64,000 nucleotides of DNA from Dermacentor variabilis (lineage: Eukaryota > Arthropoda > Arachnida > Ixodida > Ixodidae). Positions 1-11,286 of this stretch are shown here, in pieces (the first letter of the stretch is position 1; each line of letters begins with the position of its first letter). The DNA lies in the NCBI RefSeq assembly GCF_050947875.1, contig NC_134571.1:224140024-224204023 (forward strand), written 5' to 3'. Made by a program: the position numbers and the translations under genes. The notes beneath the pieces are model-generated. The model did not search any database and was not told the DNA's origin. It saw only the letters and a program-made list of their open reading frames with translations.

Positions 1-142
1 TCCTATGAACAAGGAGAGCGTTTGATTGGTCTGTTCGGACAACCCTGCGGGTGACCGCCCGATGCTTGCGTCGGCGGTAACGCAAATTTGACGTCAGGAG
101 ATTGGAATAAAAACATATCGGAATAGTTTTACGTTATAGCGC
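1..142 (+). mobile_element. Terminal segment of a TIR-type DNA transposon (cut by window start)
   Basis: This segment closely matches, over its whole length, the reverse complement of 57274-57415, the left end of a DNA transposon inserted in a LINE. Both copies end in a near-identical terminus reading GGAATAGTTTTACGTTA. The element therefore runs leftwards out of the window and ends near 142. No coding sequence is visible in the part present. Superfamily is not assigned because no transposase is seen. Confidence 0.6.
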
Positions 143-1835
143 CCCAGAATTCGAGGTTGGGTGAGAACAGACAGCGTGTAGAACCAGCGATAACATTTGA
201 GAAACATCCAATACACACAGGCGCGTCCCGCGCTGCGCGATAACAATTTACCGTTGTTAGCCGGTGAAAAAGCGGCCACCGAGGAAGATAAATAAGTACA
301 CGTGTCAGTACACTCTCCCTTGCTCCAGGCGACACCAAACAATGGTTCTCTTCAGTTATGTGCGCTCGCATATTTTTTAATTTTGGCGAAGTTACGTGGG
401 ACGCCCTTGTATAAAATGACAGCACTTGATGCATGTGGCCCCTGAAGCAGCACGCGCCCGAACACTCACAGCACACAGCGTTGGCATGTGGCCCAGTGGC
501 GGTTCGAATCGAGGTTTGCACATTGACATGCTAAAGTTCTAAGACATTCAAGACATGCTGCATGCGTTTGAATTTTTTGTTGACACTTTGCTGTACTGCA
601 AAATATTTATTGGGGACAAAAAGGAACAAACAGCTAGATGTCAGTGGAATCGCATCGGCGAAACACCGCGCTGTGTCGCGCGCGACTTCAGCACAATCTA
701 CAATAGTAATTACGTAAATATATGTGAAAACAGAGCACATGAAGCTTTTAGTCTTGCAAAAACTCAGTCAAATAAAATAATGAACTGTTGACAGCTTACG
801 CCTATGAGTATAAGTGACTACCTGCAATTGAGAGTGCGTTTTCGTATTGTGGAACATTTTCTATGACAAATTTTCTGGTAAGTTTCTAAAAAGGGACTTC
901 TTGAAAATTGGTACACATTCCCTTTAAGAAAATGCTCTACATTAAGCTAAAGAGGAGCCCATAACAATTACCACAATAAAATTTGTATTTGGTTTCATCT
1001 ACCTTTTGACTAAAATGAACCATAGCGGTCGCATAATTCTGCAAATAACTTTGTCCCATTGAAGTGAAGATATATGCATGGACTTTGAAATGGAATTAAT
1101 GACTGTTGAATCTCATTTGCGTGCTACTTTAGGCGGTGTACTCCTTCGAAACTTTTCACCTGGTAAATGCGGGAGATAATGAAAACCTTAGAGAATCCAT
1201 CTTTCTCAAAGGCATTCACGAAGATGTCTACTTTCAAATAGCCACCTCCTAGTTTTGCTGCATGCGGTTGGGTCTCTTTTTTTCAATGCAGGCTTGTACT
1301 TTTCACTGTGGAGGGCGCATCCACTCACAAAGACGCAGATGCTGTCCTCAATTCTTTGCATACGGGAGATGTTCTTCCAAGTCGTGTGAAGGCATCTAGG
1401 GTCTTCCGAAGGAGTTTTACTTCCATGCACTCCCTCCTCTTTATTTGTAAACACACTTCCTTAACTTTTGCCAATTCTGTGGACAGAAATTGGTCAAAAT
1501 TGCTCACGACCAGAACCTGCGACAATATTTGGAATGGAATGCCATTTGATGACGGTACTAGTTTCACTACATTACCCATGTAGCTCTAAAATTCCATTTA
1601 TGAAATTACCCAATGTGGTCCGTGCAGTAGCACACTCTTTGGGAAGTGCAGCAAAGGGTGCACATTCGATGTCATTTGTGCTTCCGCATAGTTGCATTGA
1701 GTCATGACAACAAACCTTGTTAGTTTCAATTTACAGTTGTCAGTTTCATGTGATGTCACATGACTCTTTAATAAAGCATACGCTGGTGACAGCATGAGAG
1801 CAAAGTGATCAGGACACCTTGCTGCCAGGACGTCT
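143..1835. other. Stretch without recognisable gene
   Basis: Only short overlapping open frames on both strands; none shows a motif I recognise or a plausible codon pattern. The sequence is moderately AT-rich single-copy-like DNA as far as can be judged from inside the window. Confidence 0.6.
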
Positions 1836-1935
1836 TTCAGACAGTAGAGGCAGTGGTAGAGGCAGTACAGAGCAGAGAGACAGTAGAGAGAGAGCAGAGA
1901 TAGAGAGATAGTAGAGACAGGCAGTAGAGACAGTG
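1836..1935. repeat. Imperfect purine-rich tandem repeat (GCAGTAGAGACA-like)
   Basis: Successive imperfect units built on CAGTAGAGA and GAGACAG fill about 100 bp, giving a purine-rich plus strand. The open frames across it (serine/leucine-rich on the minus strand) are products of the repeat, not genes. Confidence 0.7.
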
Positions 1936-2390
1936 CCACGAAAACAGGAGCCACGATTCACACTCACACGCCTTCCAATATTTTCTAATCTTAACCGACC
2001 TCGGTGTCCTATTAAAACACTAGGGTGGTCGCTAGCTGGGGAAACGCTCATCTACTTGCCTTGCTGTCCAAGGACTCCCAATAGCATGCCCTTCCGGTGT
2101 CCGAAAACAACAGCTATGTTATTACGCGTACCACACCAAGCACCACAGCATGCACATAGTCAGGGCAAAAACTCCATGCAGTATCAAATCCAGGAGCATT
2201 GATGAAGAGTGATCATCCCTTCACCCATTTGATGGTGTGTTTCAATGTCGCTACCATTATCATAGGAGCCAACATGCTAGCTGCATCTCTCTTCGACAGT
2301 TGAAGCCACAGGGTACTTGACACAACCTGCACCAGGTAACAGAAGATTCATATAGCTTCGGTCGAACACAGACATAATAGGTGACACACA
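1936..2390. other. Stretch without recognisable gene
   Basis: No motif, RNA gene or long coding frame seen between the purine-rich repeat and the RTE-like LINE tail. Confidence 0.55.
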
Positions 2391-3110
2391 TAAGAACACA
2401 TCATCATCAGCAGCAGCCTATTTTTATGTCTACTGCACGACGAAGGCCTCTCCCTGCGATTAAAATTACCCCTGTCCTGCACCAAATGATTCCAACTTGC
2501 ACCTGCAAATTTCCTAATTTCGCCGCCCCTCCTCGACCGTACTTCCCTTCTTTTGGCACCCATTCTGTAACCATCATGGCCCACTGCTTATCTATCCGAG
2601 GCATTACATGGCCTGCACAGCTCCATTTTATTCACGGCTATCCGAATATCGACTATCTCCGTTTGCTCTCTGATACACACCACTCTGTCTCTTAACGTTA
2701 CGCCTAACATCTTTTGTTCCATCGTTCTTTGAGCGGTCCCCAACTTGTTCTCAACTTTCTGCCCGTATGTTAACACCTGTAGAATGCATTGATCACACAC
2801 TTTTCATTTCAATGATAGTGGTAAACTCCCAGTCAGGATCTGGCAATGCCTGCCATATGTACTCCAACCCATTTTTACTGTTCTGCAAATTTCCTTCGCT
2901 TAATTAGGGTCCCCTGCTAGTAATAGATGTAGGAAACATACTCCTTCACTGACTCTAGAGGCTGACTAACGATCCTGAACTCTTGTTCACTTACCAGGCT
3001 ATTGATCTTTACCTTTGTCTTGTGCATCATAATCGTGAACTCCACTTTCTCTGTTAAGGTCCTCAACCATATGTTGTAAATAATAAACACAATAAAAAAT
3101 AAGCACACAT
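2391..3110 (-). pseudogene. RTE-like LINE, 3' end (RT C-terminal region), broken
   Basis: Read on the minus strand, three blocks in different frames follow the C-terminal part of an RTE-type reverse transcriptase. They run from a segment at 3110-2920 containing INSLVSEQEFRIVSQPLE, through one at 2800-2590 with VLTYGQKVENKLGTAQRTME and MLGVTLRDRV, to one at 2600-2350 with IRKFAG and LVQDRGN. The frame changes between blocks, so it cannot be translated through. The 3' end lies in a GAT/CTG-type short tandem tail at 2399-2420, which is usual for RTE elements. The catalytic part of RT and the endonuclease are absent, so this is a 5'-truncated copy. Clade assignment rests on remembered RTE sequences from ticks. 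Confidence 0.7.
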
Positions 3111-6100
3111 AACGCGCAAAAAAGCAGGATGTTATCGCCCCTTAAATGAATTCTCTGGGATGTAAGCACCAGGAACAGCCATAGTAGCCATCAAACTGTA
3201 GGAAATTCTACATCGAAGCCCGGGCGCTGGTGCATCAGCAACGGTAGTTATGCTGTATTCCTAAAAGTGTGAGAAGGCTGCCATTTTAATTCTTACCACA
3301 CAGAGAACGAAAATGTGAAAAACATGAAATCTAAGTATTCGAGTAAAACACGATCATTGAAAAGGTACAATTATTTTTCAAATGTGACACAACGTACCTT
3401 TGAATGCGCTCGTCGACCATTCACAGTTCAGAAGATTCCTTCAATAGAGAGTTCTTTCATTTGTTCTGCGAATGCCTGGAGAAGTAATGTCGTGTCTGGA
3501 TGTTCAGTACGATACAAGAAAAGCGCACAAGTGATGTTCCTCCACCATCTGTGCCATGGCAACTGGTTCACAGTCAGATGTACGGGCCAAATGGAGTAAT
3601 TCGAAGATTGAAATACAGGGCTACCATCAACACTCACAGTTAACGTGATATTATGTTTCTTGCAGCCAAGCTTCTTCCGCTGTTCCTGGTAAAAGCACCG
3701 TCAGCCAGATCTGACACATTAGCGTTTTCGTTGTCTTTTGCTTAAAAACTTGTACAACGCTTCTCTCAAAGTGTCATCTGCGAGCACAGACGCAATTTGC
3801 TGTTTCAATGGCAAGCCAACAAAAAAGAAGCCATTTGCTGTCAACTTCCGGCCAGTGTAGCTTTTTTTCACAGCGCATGCCAGACACATGTTGCGCTCAC
3901 TTCAGCTACCCGCTATCGTCGGCAGCAGGGGATTAAAACCGGGCAGTAAAAGCAGAACTTTTCTTCAGGTGAGTCTGTAGAGAACTTTCTGAAAAGGTAT
4001 TTGCTGCCTGCAAGCACGCCTGTACCTAAAGCCTTGTTACATAACTTCAAGCGGTATTCTATAGCTGGCCATGCCAAACTATGCTTTATGGCGAAATCCA
4101 TAACAAACACAAGGGCAGCTCAAACAGACAAGGTGCTTCCGTTGCAAAGAAGGTGCGCAAACTACAAGGGAAAGAGGCTGGAGCTCGGGCGGCTGTCAGA
4201 CGGCTGAGTCGCATTTGATAGATGATCTTCGGCAAGTGCAAATTGATCGTCGGTGTCACAATTACCAGCCGACTCATCTCCCACAAAACAAAACAAACAA
4301 CCGCAGTTTCCTTGCCTAATGTCCTCAGGATCATATGCTTCATTATCATCCGAGGATTGAGAATGATTTGTGTTCGCGAGCGTTCACCTGAATCAACGCC
4401 CGTATAAAGCCCGCGATACATGGAGCGAACTTTCACGTGGAACATCGCCCGGCACAAACAGACGCGGCGGGACGACGCCGATGGTTCCCTTGCTTGGTTC
4501 CCGAAAAGCAGGCGGATGCCACCGCGCGCTCGCCGCGTATTTGTCAGTGTTGTCAGACTCTTGGAGTGTGTTTTTGGATTAGAAAAAAAAAATACTGAAT
4601 GGTACTTTCTTCTATTATTTGTTGTTAATAACTATACAACTTGGAAAAAAGTTTCACGGAGGCGCTTACAAAAGCTGCAAGCGTTTTAGCGGGCTGGCTT
4701 TTCGCCGTCTGGCTACGTTGAGCGGTGGTACTGCGGAGTGCAGGCGTTGAAAAAGGTGTTGTGGTTCTCCAACTGCAATTTTAGCTTACTTTGTGTAAAA
4801 GCACATTGCGGTTATTCATGTTTACTTCAGTTTCAGTTCCTGTTTTAAAGCTTCCTCCAAAAACACACATTTACTACCGCAGCCGGAGAGGACAGAATTA
4901 TGGGTATGTGGCTTGGAATGGGCGTGTCAGCGGCTCTCGTTCTCGATGCCCAGGCGTTCCGTGCGCCACCTGGGCCCACACGGATGCAAACAGCCAGAAG
5001 ACCAGGCATGGTCGGCTTATAACTATAATCTGTCGTCACTCTTTTCTCTCAAGGCACTGGAGCAGGAGGGACTTACGGTTTCTGACTGAAGAAGTACAAC
5101 ACCAAACTTTGCGAGCACGCGTGCCGGCAGCGAAAGAAAAAACAGCTTCGGGCTGCTGCGAACGAGAAGCCGTTTCGTCCCCGCTACCAGAACCCATATG
5201 GGCGGCGCCGCGCAGACAAAAAAGACAATCATAAGAAAAGCAGTACAATGCGCACACTAGTCTGCGCCATGGAGCCTTCGATCGGGTTGGTAAGAAAACC
5301 TATAATGGTTATCTGTTTCGTGGGCACTAAGTTTCTCGACGAAAAATAAGTTTACAAAAATTTGTGCTCTTAAACATTCAATATACAGCTGTAATGATCA
5401 ATGATGTACCCTTCATGTGCAGACAGCTCGAAAGTGCGCGCCAAACCAGCCGAAACGCCTGCATTCCGTCGCTTCAGCGCGGCCGCGCGATGGTCGCTCC
5501 GATGGAGAAGCAAGAACAGACCAACCGGCTGCCGGAAGTCGGAGGGAGATCGATCGTCGCGATGCCTGGTGAGCGCGCGAGGTGCTCCCGCCACTTCCGA
5601 CACCGATTTTTCCCGGGCGGGGTTTTTCCGCTCACCGGGTAGCCGGCGGAAGTCAAATTTTTGGACGCCGAGGCGCCAGCGTTCGCCTCCGGGCGTATTT
5701 CGCCGCCTGGACGCCGGTTTTCCGCTCCATGTATCTCGTGCTTAACGCTGTGCTGAACGGCCAGGAGCACTCTCTCTCATTTTGTGTAGCTTCTATTTTG
5801 GCAAACGGTCATTCCATGCTTCTGGCTCGAGATATGTCTTGCGGGTTTTCTTGTTCGTGTTCGTCACGCCTGTTCACATACATTGGTTGTTCTTGTTGAT
5901 AAGGGAGTTGCAGCGGTCGCAATCCATGCCGTCCATATCTACAAAAAATACTCGTGCTTCTTGTTCCTTCTTATATCTCGCTTGACAAGGCGTGTTGTAA
6001 GCTACCGTGATCTCGCTTCGAAAAGTGCACAGCTTACCGTTGAGTTATCATTAATTGTTTCTCTCCTGATTTTCTTTTTTCCTCTAAACTAGTTGCTCAT

Positions 6101-6788
6101 AGCATGTTTATTTTCCCTTTCCCCCAGTCATGAGATTATCTCAGTCTCTCTGACGTTCCGCTTGACGTTATTTGTTGCGATATTGCTCACCGCGGTCGCA
6201 TACTTGCTGGTAAGCTTCCTAGTTCATTTCCTCCACTGTGAATCAGTGTTTTTCTGTACAAATACCTGAAAGCTCTCCCAGCCCATTCACATTCTTGCAT
6301 AATCCTCAGTCATTCTTCATAATCGACCCTACTACGAGCTTCCCTCTCTTCAAAACTTGTCCAACCCATATCACCCTGCACAGCTTCATTTCTAGTCTTC
6401 CCATGAGCGCCCAATGCAAGGCGTTCTACTGGCCTTTAGTTGCCGTCGAGTCCTATTTGTATGCCTGACTTGAGCAAACAACCGCATTTCCAAATTCAAG
6501 TCCTGCAACCATTACATATTTCCACGTATGCCAGAGCAGCTCGTACATATGTATCCTCATAACGCTCTGTGTTTCATTATGACCGCACTCCTCTTTCCCT
6601 TAGCCGTCATTCTTTTTTCCTGCGTTTCCATATATATATATTGCCGTCGTTTATCCATACACCAAGCTACTTAATATTCTTTTACGCGACACAGTTCGTG
6701 GCCCTGTATTGATACTGTCTGTTCACTGTTTTCATTGAATACCATAGCGCCTTATTTCTTAACGCTAAATTTCAGACCTAAATTCTCG
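3111..6788. other. Long stretch without a supported gene
   Basis: Contains a GC-richer part near 4390-4560 and 5420-5760, and scattered open frames up to 147 codons (4791-5234, plus) with no recognisable domain. On the minus strand 6230-6470 has a frame containing MKLCRVIWVGQVLKRGKLVV that could be a further decayed transposon, but I cannot place it. A short TA run lies at 6632-6641. Confidence 0.5.
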
Positions 6789-7043
6789 CCATCCTGTCCA
6801 GAGATATTAGAAGGATCGACATTTGGGCGAGTTGGTACTGGTTGATGTTGAACAGATATTAACGCGAGAGCGTTAAGGAGCTCGTGTCGCAGAAAAGCCG
6901 GTGTCGGCGACATTGGTCGTGAGCACAAAATCCCAGAAGGCATTTCATAAATAAAAAAAACAAATTGCAATATGGGCTGGGTGGGAATCGAACCAGGGTC
7001 TCCGGAGTGTGAGACGGAGACGCTACCACTCCGCCACGAGTTC
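6789..7043 (-). mobile_element. tRNA-derived SINE (Ruka-like)
   Basis: On the minus strand the element opens at about 7043 with a tRNA-like head. An A box (TGGCGGAGTGG) lies at about 7025-7036 and a B box (GGTTCGATTCC) at about 6985-6996. The head is followed by a T-rich linker and a body with GACACCGGCTTTTCTGCGAC and TTAACGCTCTCGCGTTAA. The 5' and 3' arms do not pair as an acceptor stem, so this is a SINE head, not a functional tRNA gene. The arrangement matches my memory of the tick SINE Ruka. A run of 14 T (plus strand) directly flanks the 5' end. Confidence 0.8.
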
Positions 7044-7139
7044 TTTTTTTTTTTTTGCCTCACTTTTCAGAGAGTTTACGAGATCAGAAGAACAGATTAA
7101 CAAGATAATAGTACCGAGAACCGTCAGCTGTTTGCTGAC

Positions 7140-7850
7140 TACAAGCCATCAGTATTTCGGCATCTGCAACAACATTTCTAATCTTGGAACCCACTCTGGT
7201 ACATACGACTGCACCTTCTCCACTTCGGCAAAATGGGACACCGATTCGCAAAAATATTCGCGAACTGGTCTAGCGTCAATATCCGAATTGTGTACAGCAG
7301 TTCGAGTTCGCCATATACTGTGCAGGCCCAGGAGCATAACCAGATCGAAAGGCACACCATCGTCGTTTTCGACCGTGAGATAACGGATTCCATGCGGACT
7401 TAATGGCAACTCTTTTTTCAAGGTTCTCTGTAAGATGTCCTAGAAGAACACTCCACCCCACCAATCTAAAAACACATGCTCGATTGTCTCTGTTTTTTTT
7501 TTTTTGCATAACAAACGATGAGTACCCCACGGAACAAATAAACCCTTTTCTTCTAACCATGTTTTAACAGGTAAGGTTCCTGTGTGCAGCTTAAAAAAAG
7601 ACGTTTTAACCCCTCGCGCAACTAGCATTTTTTAACGCGTTTCAAAACATCTTTTCCTTTGCCTGCACAGTATAATTCACGGTACAATGGCACAGGAAAT
7701 AACAGATCTACAAGGTCCTTGTACAGTTTTTTACGTGACACATCAGTCAAATATTGCAAAGAAAAACGCACCGATAGGAAGCGGAAAAATGACACCACTT
7801 CTTTTAGATATCCACGTAGGTGTGCGGATGGCTTACGCCGGATGAACGAC
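7140..7850 (-). pseudogene. LINE ORF2 C-terminus with RT zinc-binding domain (zf-RVT), broken
   Basis: Read from 7850 down to 7146 the minus strand gives a protein-like series spread over several frames. It includes FLSVRFSLQYLTDVSRKKLY, then KTSFFKLHTGTLPVKTWLEE, then LLCKKKKTETIEHVFLDWW, then ELPLSPHGIRYLTVENDDGV, ending near EWVPRLEMLLQMPKY. The C-x-n-H pattern around ETIEHVF is the zinc-binding domain found after the RT in several non-LTR retrotransposon groups. A T-rich run at 7496-7507 (K codons) is one point where the frame shifts. RT and endonuclease domains are missing, so it is a 5'-truncated dead copy. Just downstream (7044-7057) is an A-run on the minus strand, probably its 3' tail, abutting the SINE. 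Confidence 0.72.
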
Positions 7851-8279
7851 GAGATTGATAATAAACTCCACTACGAGTTCGATGCTTGAAAGCGGGACAA
7901 AAGCGCCTCCACTGAATGAGGTGTTGCCTTAGAAACGCGCCGTAGAAACTTATACTGCGGTGTATATCGGTAATTATGAGCATGTAAATTACAGAAGTCG
8001 CCGTTACACGAGTAGCGAAGTACGTTTCCGCTACATTTCTTCTGCGCTCTGTGCACACGCAGAGCCATCTTGCGGCAAACACAGAAGACCCCCTCCTCGC
8101 AATGTGCGGCGCTGCCCCGCAAGTGGCGCGCCGCTCGCCCCACGATCGCGTCCGCGTTCATGGTGCGGCGCGGCCCGGCTCTCCGTACCGATCGCGACGT
8201 TTGGCTCGCGTAGATCGTTTGAGTGGGTGGTGCGAACGGGGTGTGATGACGCTATCGCGTTCCACTCTTGAAGGCGAAG
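7851..8279. other. Stretch without recognisable gene, GC-rich 8080-8230
   Basis: No supported coding sequence. The GC-rich central part produces overlapping arginine/proline-rich frames on both strands that look like composition artefacts. Confidence 0.5.
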
Positions 8280-8284
8280 CTTAA

Positions 8285-9137
8285 GCATCCTCCAACTTTT
8301 AGACAGACGGTGCATATCGATTTGCTTTTTAGCTAGCAACACAATGCCGTCCGCATAAAAAAAAACTGGAAGCTACTGCTCTACTACTGTATCCACCTGT
8401 TTGTATGAGAGATTAAACACGACATTACTTCCCTCTAGCGCCCTTTGCATCCTCACCATGTTCATCATAAATAGCAGTGGGGATAAAGGGCACACCTGCC
8501 TCAGTCCCTTGTTGATACCAACTTTCTCCTCGCCCCTCACTCCTTCCCATTCAACGCAAGCTGTATTTTCATGGTAAATCTCTCTCAAAAGCTGTATACA
8601 ATCGTCGCCCAACCCTTCGCCTCCCAAAATATCCCACAACATGCTGCGGTCTACGTTGTCATACGCTCGCGTAATCTCTAGAAAGGCCACATATAACGGT
8701 CTCCTTTCTACTTTGGATATTTCAATGCACTGAATAACTACAAGTAAGTTATCATCCACACGCCTACCTATTCTGAAGCCGTTCCGATGTTCTCCCAAAA
8801 TTCTCTTATTCTCTACCAGTGCTTGCATTTGTTTTTGCCTGCATTGCTACCCTGTACATTACAACAGGGTATATGAGTCAGTTCTATCTTTATGCTTCTT
8901 ACTTTTATAAATAAAATTCATTACACTTTGTCAACAACTATCTGGTATTCGTTTGTCTCTTAAAGATTTCTCGACTGCTTTCAATGGAGCTTCCTTACTT
9001 CTTGGTGCTAGTTCAATGATCAGCGTAACGGGAAGCTCGTCTAGCCCTGTGGCTGTGAGCTTAGGAATTTTCTCCTCAGCTTTCTTCCATTTGAAATTTG
9101 TCAGCAGCAGCTCCTTTTCCATTCGGTTCCCTTCCAT
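8285..9137 (-). pseudogene. LINE reverse transcriptase domain, broken
   Basis: The block at 9137-8931 carries the usual pre-RT segment (ATGLDELPVTLI, KAVEKSLRDKRIPDS). The main RT block at 8828-8373 has NGFRIGRRVDDNLLVVIQCI, ERRPLYVAFLEITRAYDNVD with the first catalytic aspartate region, and GLRQVCPLSPLLFMMNM. The second catalytic motif lies at about 8360-8340 after a run of A/T that shifts the frame. It reads YADG where an active RT has YADD, a substitution in the metal-binding pair. A stop occurs just before it. The enzyme would copy element RNA at a nicked target site, but this copy cannot be functional. Confidence 0.75.
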
Positions 9138-9845
9138 GCTCTTTCTTTCCTCATATATAACCTCGTCATTGTGTGGGAAAATTTTGGCTGTTATCTTTCC
9201 GATATAATTTAATGCAGCATCTCCTTCCAGTTTGTTTCCATCTTTGTCTAGGATACGTTGTTGTATTGTTCCTGACTTCCTGCCTAATAAGTTTATGCGG
9301 TTACAGATTATTCTAAGTGCGGCCTTCTTTTTCTCATGTATTATGACAACATGCGGTCACTTTCACTTTTTATCGTTGCTTGAACCAGTATTTGAACCGC
9401 AGATTTTCCTTCCCGGTTTATTTCCCATGTTCTAGCTACCTCATCTTGCTGCAACTGCGCTTTTATTGCTTGCCTATGCTATCGGGATGCTTTCCATCGT
9501 TTGGCGATCGCTTTTCGTATCTCCCTGTTCCACCAGATTTCCGGCTTCTTTTTCCTTTCCAACAAGCATATTGCTTCTCTTTCCGTATTTCTGTCGTTAT
9601 TACATTTGGAAGCTCAGTATATTCCCACTCTTTACTTGGCCATACCACTCTTCACTTGGCCATTTGCCAAGTTCTTTATCTACTCTTACGGCTATATTAG
9701 TTATTCGTTCAGCTTCCGAATTTGAATTGGCCATTTTGCCTTCCTTGCTCTCTTTCCCAACTACATGTCCCATTTTCAAAATGATGCGTTTATGGTTACT
9801 CTCTATGCTGCTGTTCCTTTCCACGTGAATGACCCTTTCTCTCAG

Positions 9846-10450
9846 CTAGTCATGAATTCCTTGTGTCGTCAGACAGTATCCAATGGTCGATTGCCAGTTT
9901 CCCACTTCACACGTGATCTGCCCTTCACACATAGGCCCTGTATTCACGATAAGCAGGTTATGTTGTTCACAGTGATCTAGTATTGAGTTGCCGTAGCTGT
10001 CGGTATAGCCATCTAGATCCTGTATCGAGGGCATTGATCTCTGATAATTTTGACATTATTCCCGAAACCCTTCATGTCAGCACTTAGGCTTTCCACTAAC
10101 CCTTGATTCTTCCCTGTGCAATTATTTCCGGTCCAAAAATGCGTCACGCCCAGCCAAGTTTCCTTTCCACTCATTGTAGCGTATAACGAAAGGTACACTT
10201 CACATTATTAAGTTACTCTTCCATTTGGTTCCCTGATGGATAAGCCGTGTGACTCCCCCTCCCTTTCTTTCCGATTTAGTTCTGTTGCACGCTTCCCAGA
10301 CGTATTTCTCAATCACAAGTGCCCCTTCCGAGTTTCTCAGATGCATTTCTGTAACGGCATATACTCCTACTTATTCTCTATTTAACTGCTCCTCTATTTC
10401 TACCCAATTTTTCTTTCTTCTGCGCCCTGCATGTTCGTGCAGCCTATAGC
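9846..10450 (-). pseudogene. LINE APE-type endonuclease domain, broken
   Basis: Minus-strand translation from 10450 gives NMQGAEERK, then after a frameshift WVEIEEQL, an in-frame stop, VGVYAVTEMHLRNSEGALVI and EKYVWEACNRTKSERKGGG. At 10034-9846 it continues with GNSILDHCEQHNLLIVNTGP and CEVGNWQSTIGYCL. The NSILDHC and Q-S-T-I-x-Y-C pieces correspond to the DFN and SxIDY regions of the endonuclease/exonuclease/phosphatase fold that nicks target DNA in non-LTR elements. The aspartate of the usual S-x-I-D is a glycine here. The region between 10010 and 10250 is further damaged. Confidence 0.68.
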
Positions 10451-10846
10451 ATGGCGAGCTCTCTTTCTCGTCTTCCTCCTTTTTCGGTTATTGACGGCGA
10501 TGCTATTCTGAGGTTCGCCGAGGGGACCTTCTCCATTACTACATATACTGGCCTGCCGAGCACCCGTGGCCTCCGAAAAAAGCAACCGCGATAACAGCAA
10601 ATCGGCAGCCCATTTCTCGTCCAAGCCTGCTACTGAAGTGGATCCTTTCTCGTTGAAAACCACCACACCTTCTCACTTCCCTGTTTTCTTCTACACCCTC
10701 GAAACCGTTTTCTCGGCTAATTGTTCATACAGTCTCGTTTGCAGCCACAATGGCTTTTTGTACGTTACTGTCACGTATAGCCACCTCCGGCACCGTGCAC
10801 ACCCCTATCTGCACCTGTGGGGACAAACTCGCGCAAGCCGTATTCT

Positions 10847-10882
10847 TGCTTGGCGAAGGGGGCTAGCCCCCTTCGCCAAGCA
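10847..10882. repeat. Perfect 36-bp palindrome with no loop
   Basis: The two 18-bp halves, starting TGCTTGGCGAAGGGGGCT, are exact reverse complements meeting at 10864/10865. No spacer separates them. It lies in a non-coding stretch between the decayed LINE and the 3' LTR of element A. Confidence 0.9.
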
Positions 10883-11147
10883 CTGCGTTAGCCCTGTCCC
10901 TTTCCTGTTTAGGACGTCATGTAACCAACTTGCTACTACGAATAATGCGTCATATGCTGCGGGCATGCGGCCCCAGCTAGTGGCAATGTCGCGAAGTTCG
11001 TACGTGGCCTCCGGGTCGAGAAGCGTGGGGCGCCGATGTCTGCGAACGATTCCGCCTGTTTCACGGTGCGACTGCGCATGTGCACTGTCCTAGCTGATTA
11101 GTCGCGGAACATTTTGGAAATGACAGGAAAAAGGCGCACGGACGCGC

Positions 11148-11252
11148 GATTCAGCTAGCTGGCCGCACGTCGCCTTCCTTGTTCGCCTTTCTTGGATGCC
11201 CCCCATACTGTTTTTTGAGGCGTTAACCCACTACGCACGTAAGGGTGTCACA
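11148..11252 (-). repeat. Element A 3' LTR (partial)
   Basis: Aligns without gaps to 16532-16636. Its inner edge (minus-strand TGTGACACCC) directly follows a purine tract. The outer part of the LTR is not recognisable beyond 11148, so it appears truncated or heavily diverged. Confidence 0.7.
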
Positions 11253-11263
11253 ATTCCCTCCGC
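11253..11263 (-). other. Element A polypurine tract
   Basis: Minus strand reads GCGGAGGGAAT immediately before the LTR start, the usual place for the plus-strand primer of an LTR retroelement. Confidence 0.6.
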
Positions 11264-11286
11264 GTAGACGAAGCGCGCCGGACAAG

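Larger units (their letters stand above)
8280..10840 (-). mobile_element. Decayed non-LTR retrotransposon (APE endonuclease + RT)
   Basis: A single minus-strand LINE can be followed from about 10840 to 8280. The order is a leader region (10666-10400, ending in NMQGAEERK), an endonuclease (10450-9846), a connector (9137-8931) and an RT (8830-8285). The frame changes many times and stops occur throughout, so the copy is dead. It breaks off just after the RT catalytic motif, so thumb, C-terminus and 3' tail are missing. Clade (I/R1-like versus L1-like) is not settled from these fragments. The LINE tail at 38895-39325 could be the missing 3' end of the same family. Confidence 0.72.

Noticed and set aside
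4791..5234. A 147-codon plus-strand gene
   Set aside because: No recognisable domain, overlapping frames on the other strand, and no splice or promoter context.
6230..6470. Minus-strand remnant with MKLCRVIWVGQVLK as a reverse transcriptase C-terminus
   Set aside because: The resemblance to a LINE or other transposon was too vague to name, and no second motif was found nearby.
6961..7043. A tRNA gene with good A and B boxes
   Set aside because: The 5' and 3' ends do not form an acceptor stem and a conserved SINE body follows; it is a SINE head.
10920..11147. Outer part of element A's 3' LTR reaching an ATAT at about 10953
   Set aside because: No sequence here matches the inner part of the right LTR, so the boundary could not be extended with evidence.
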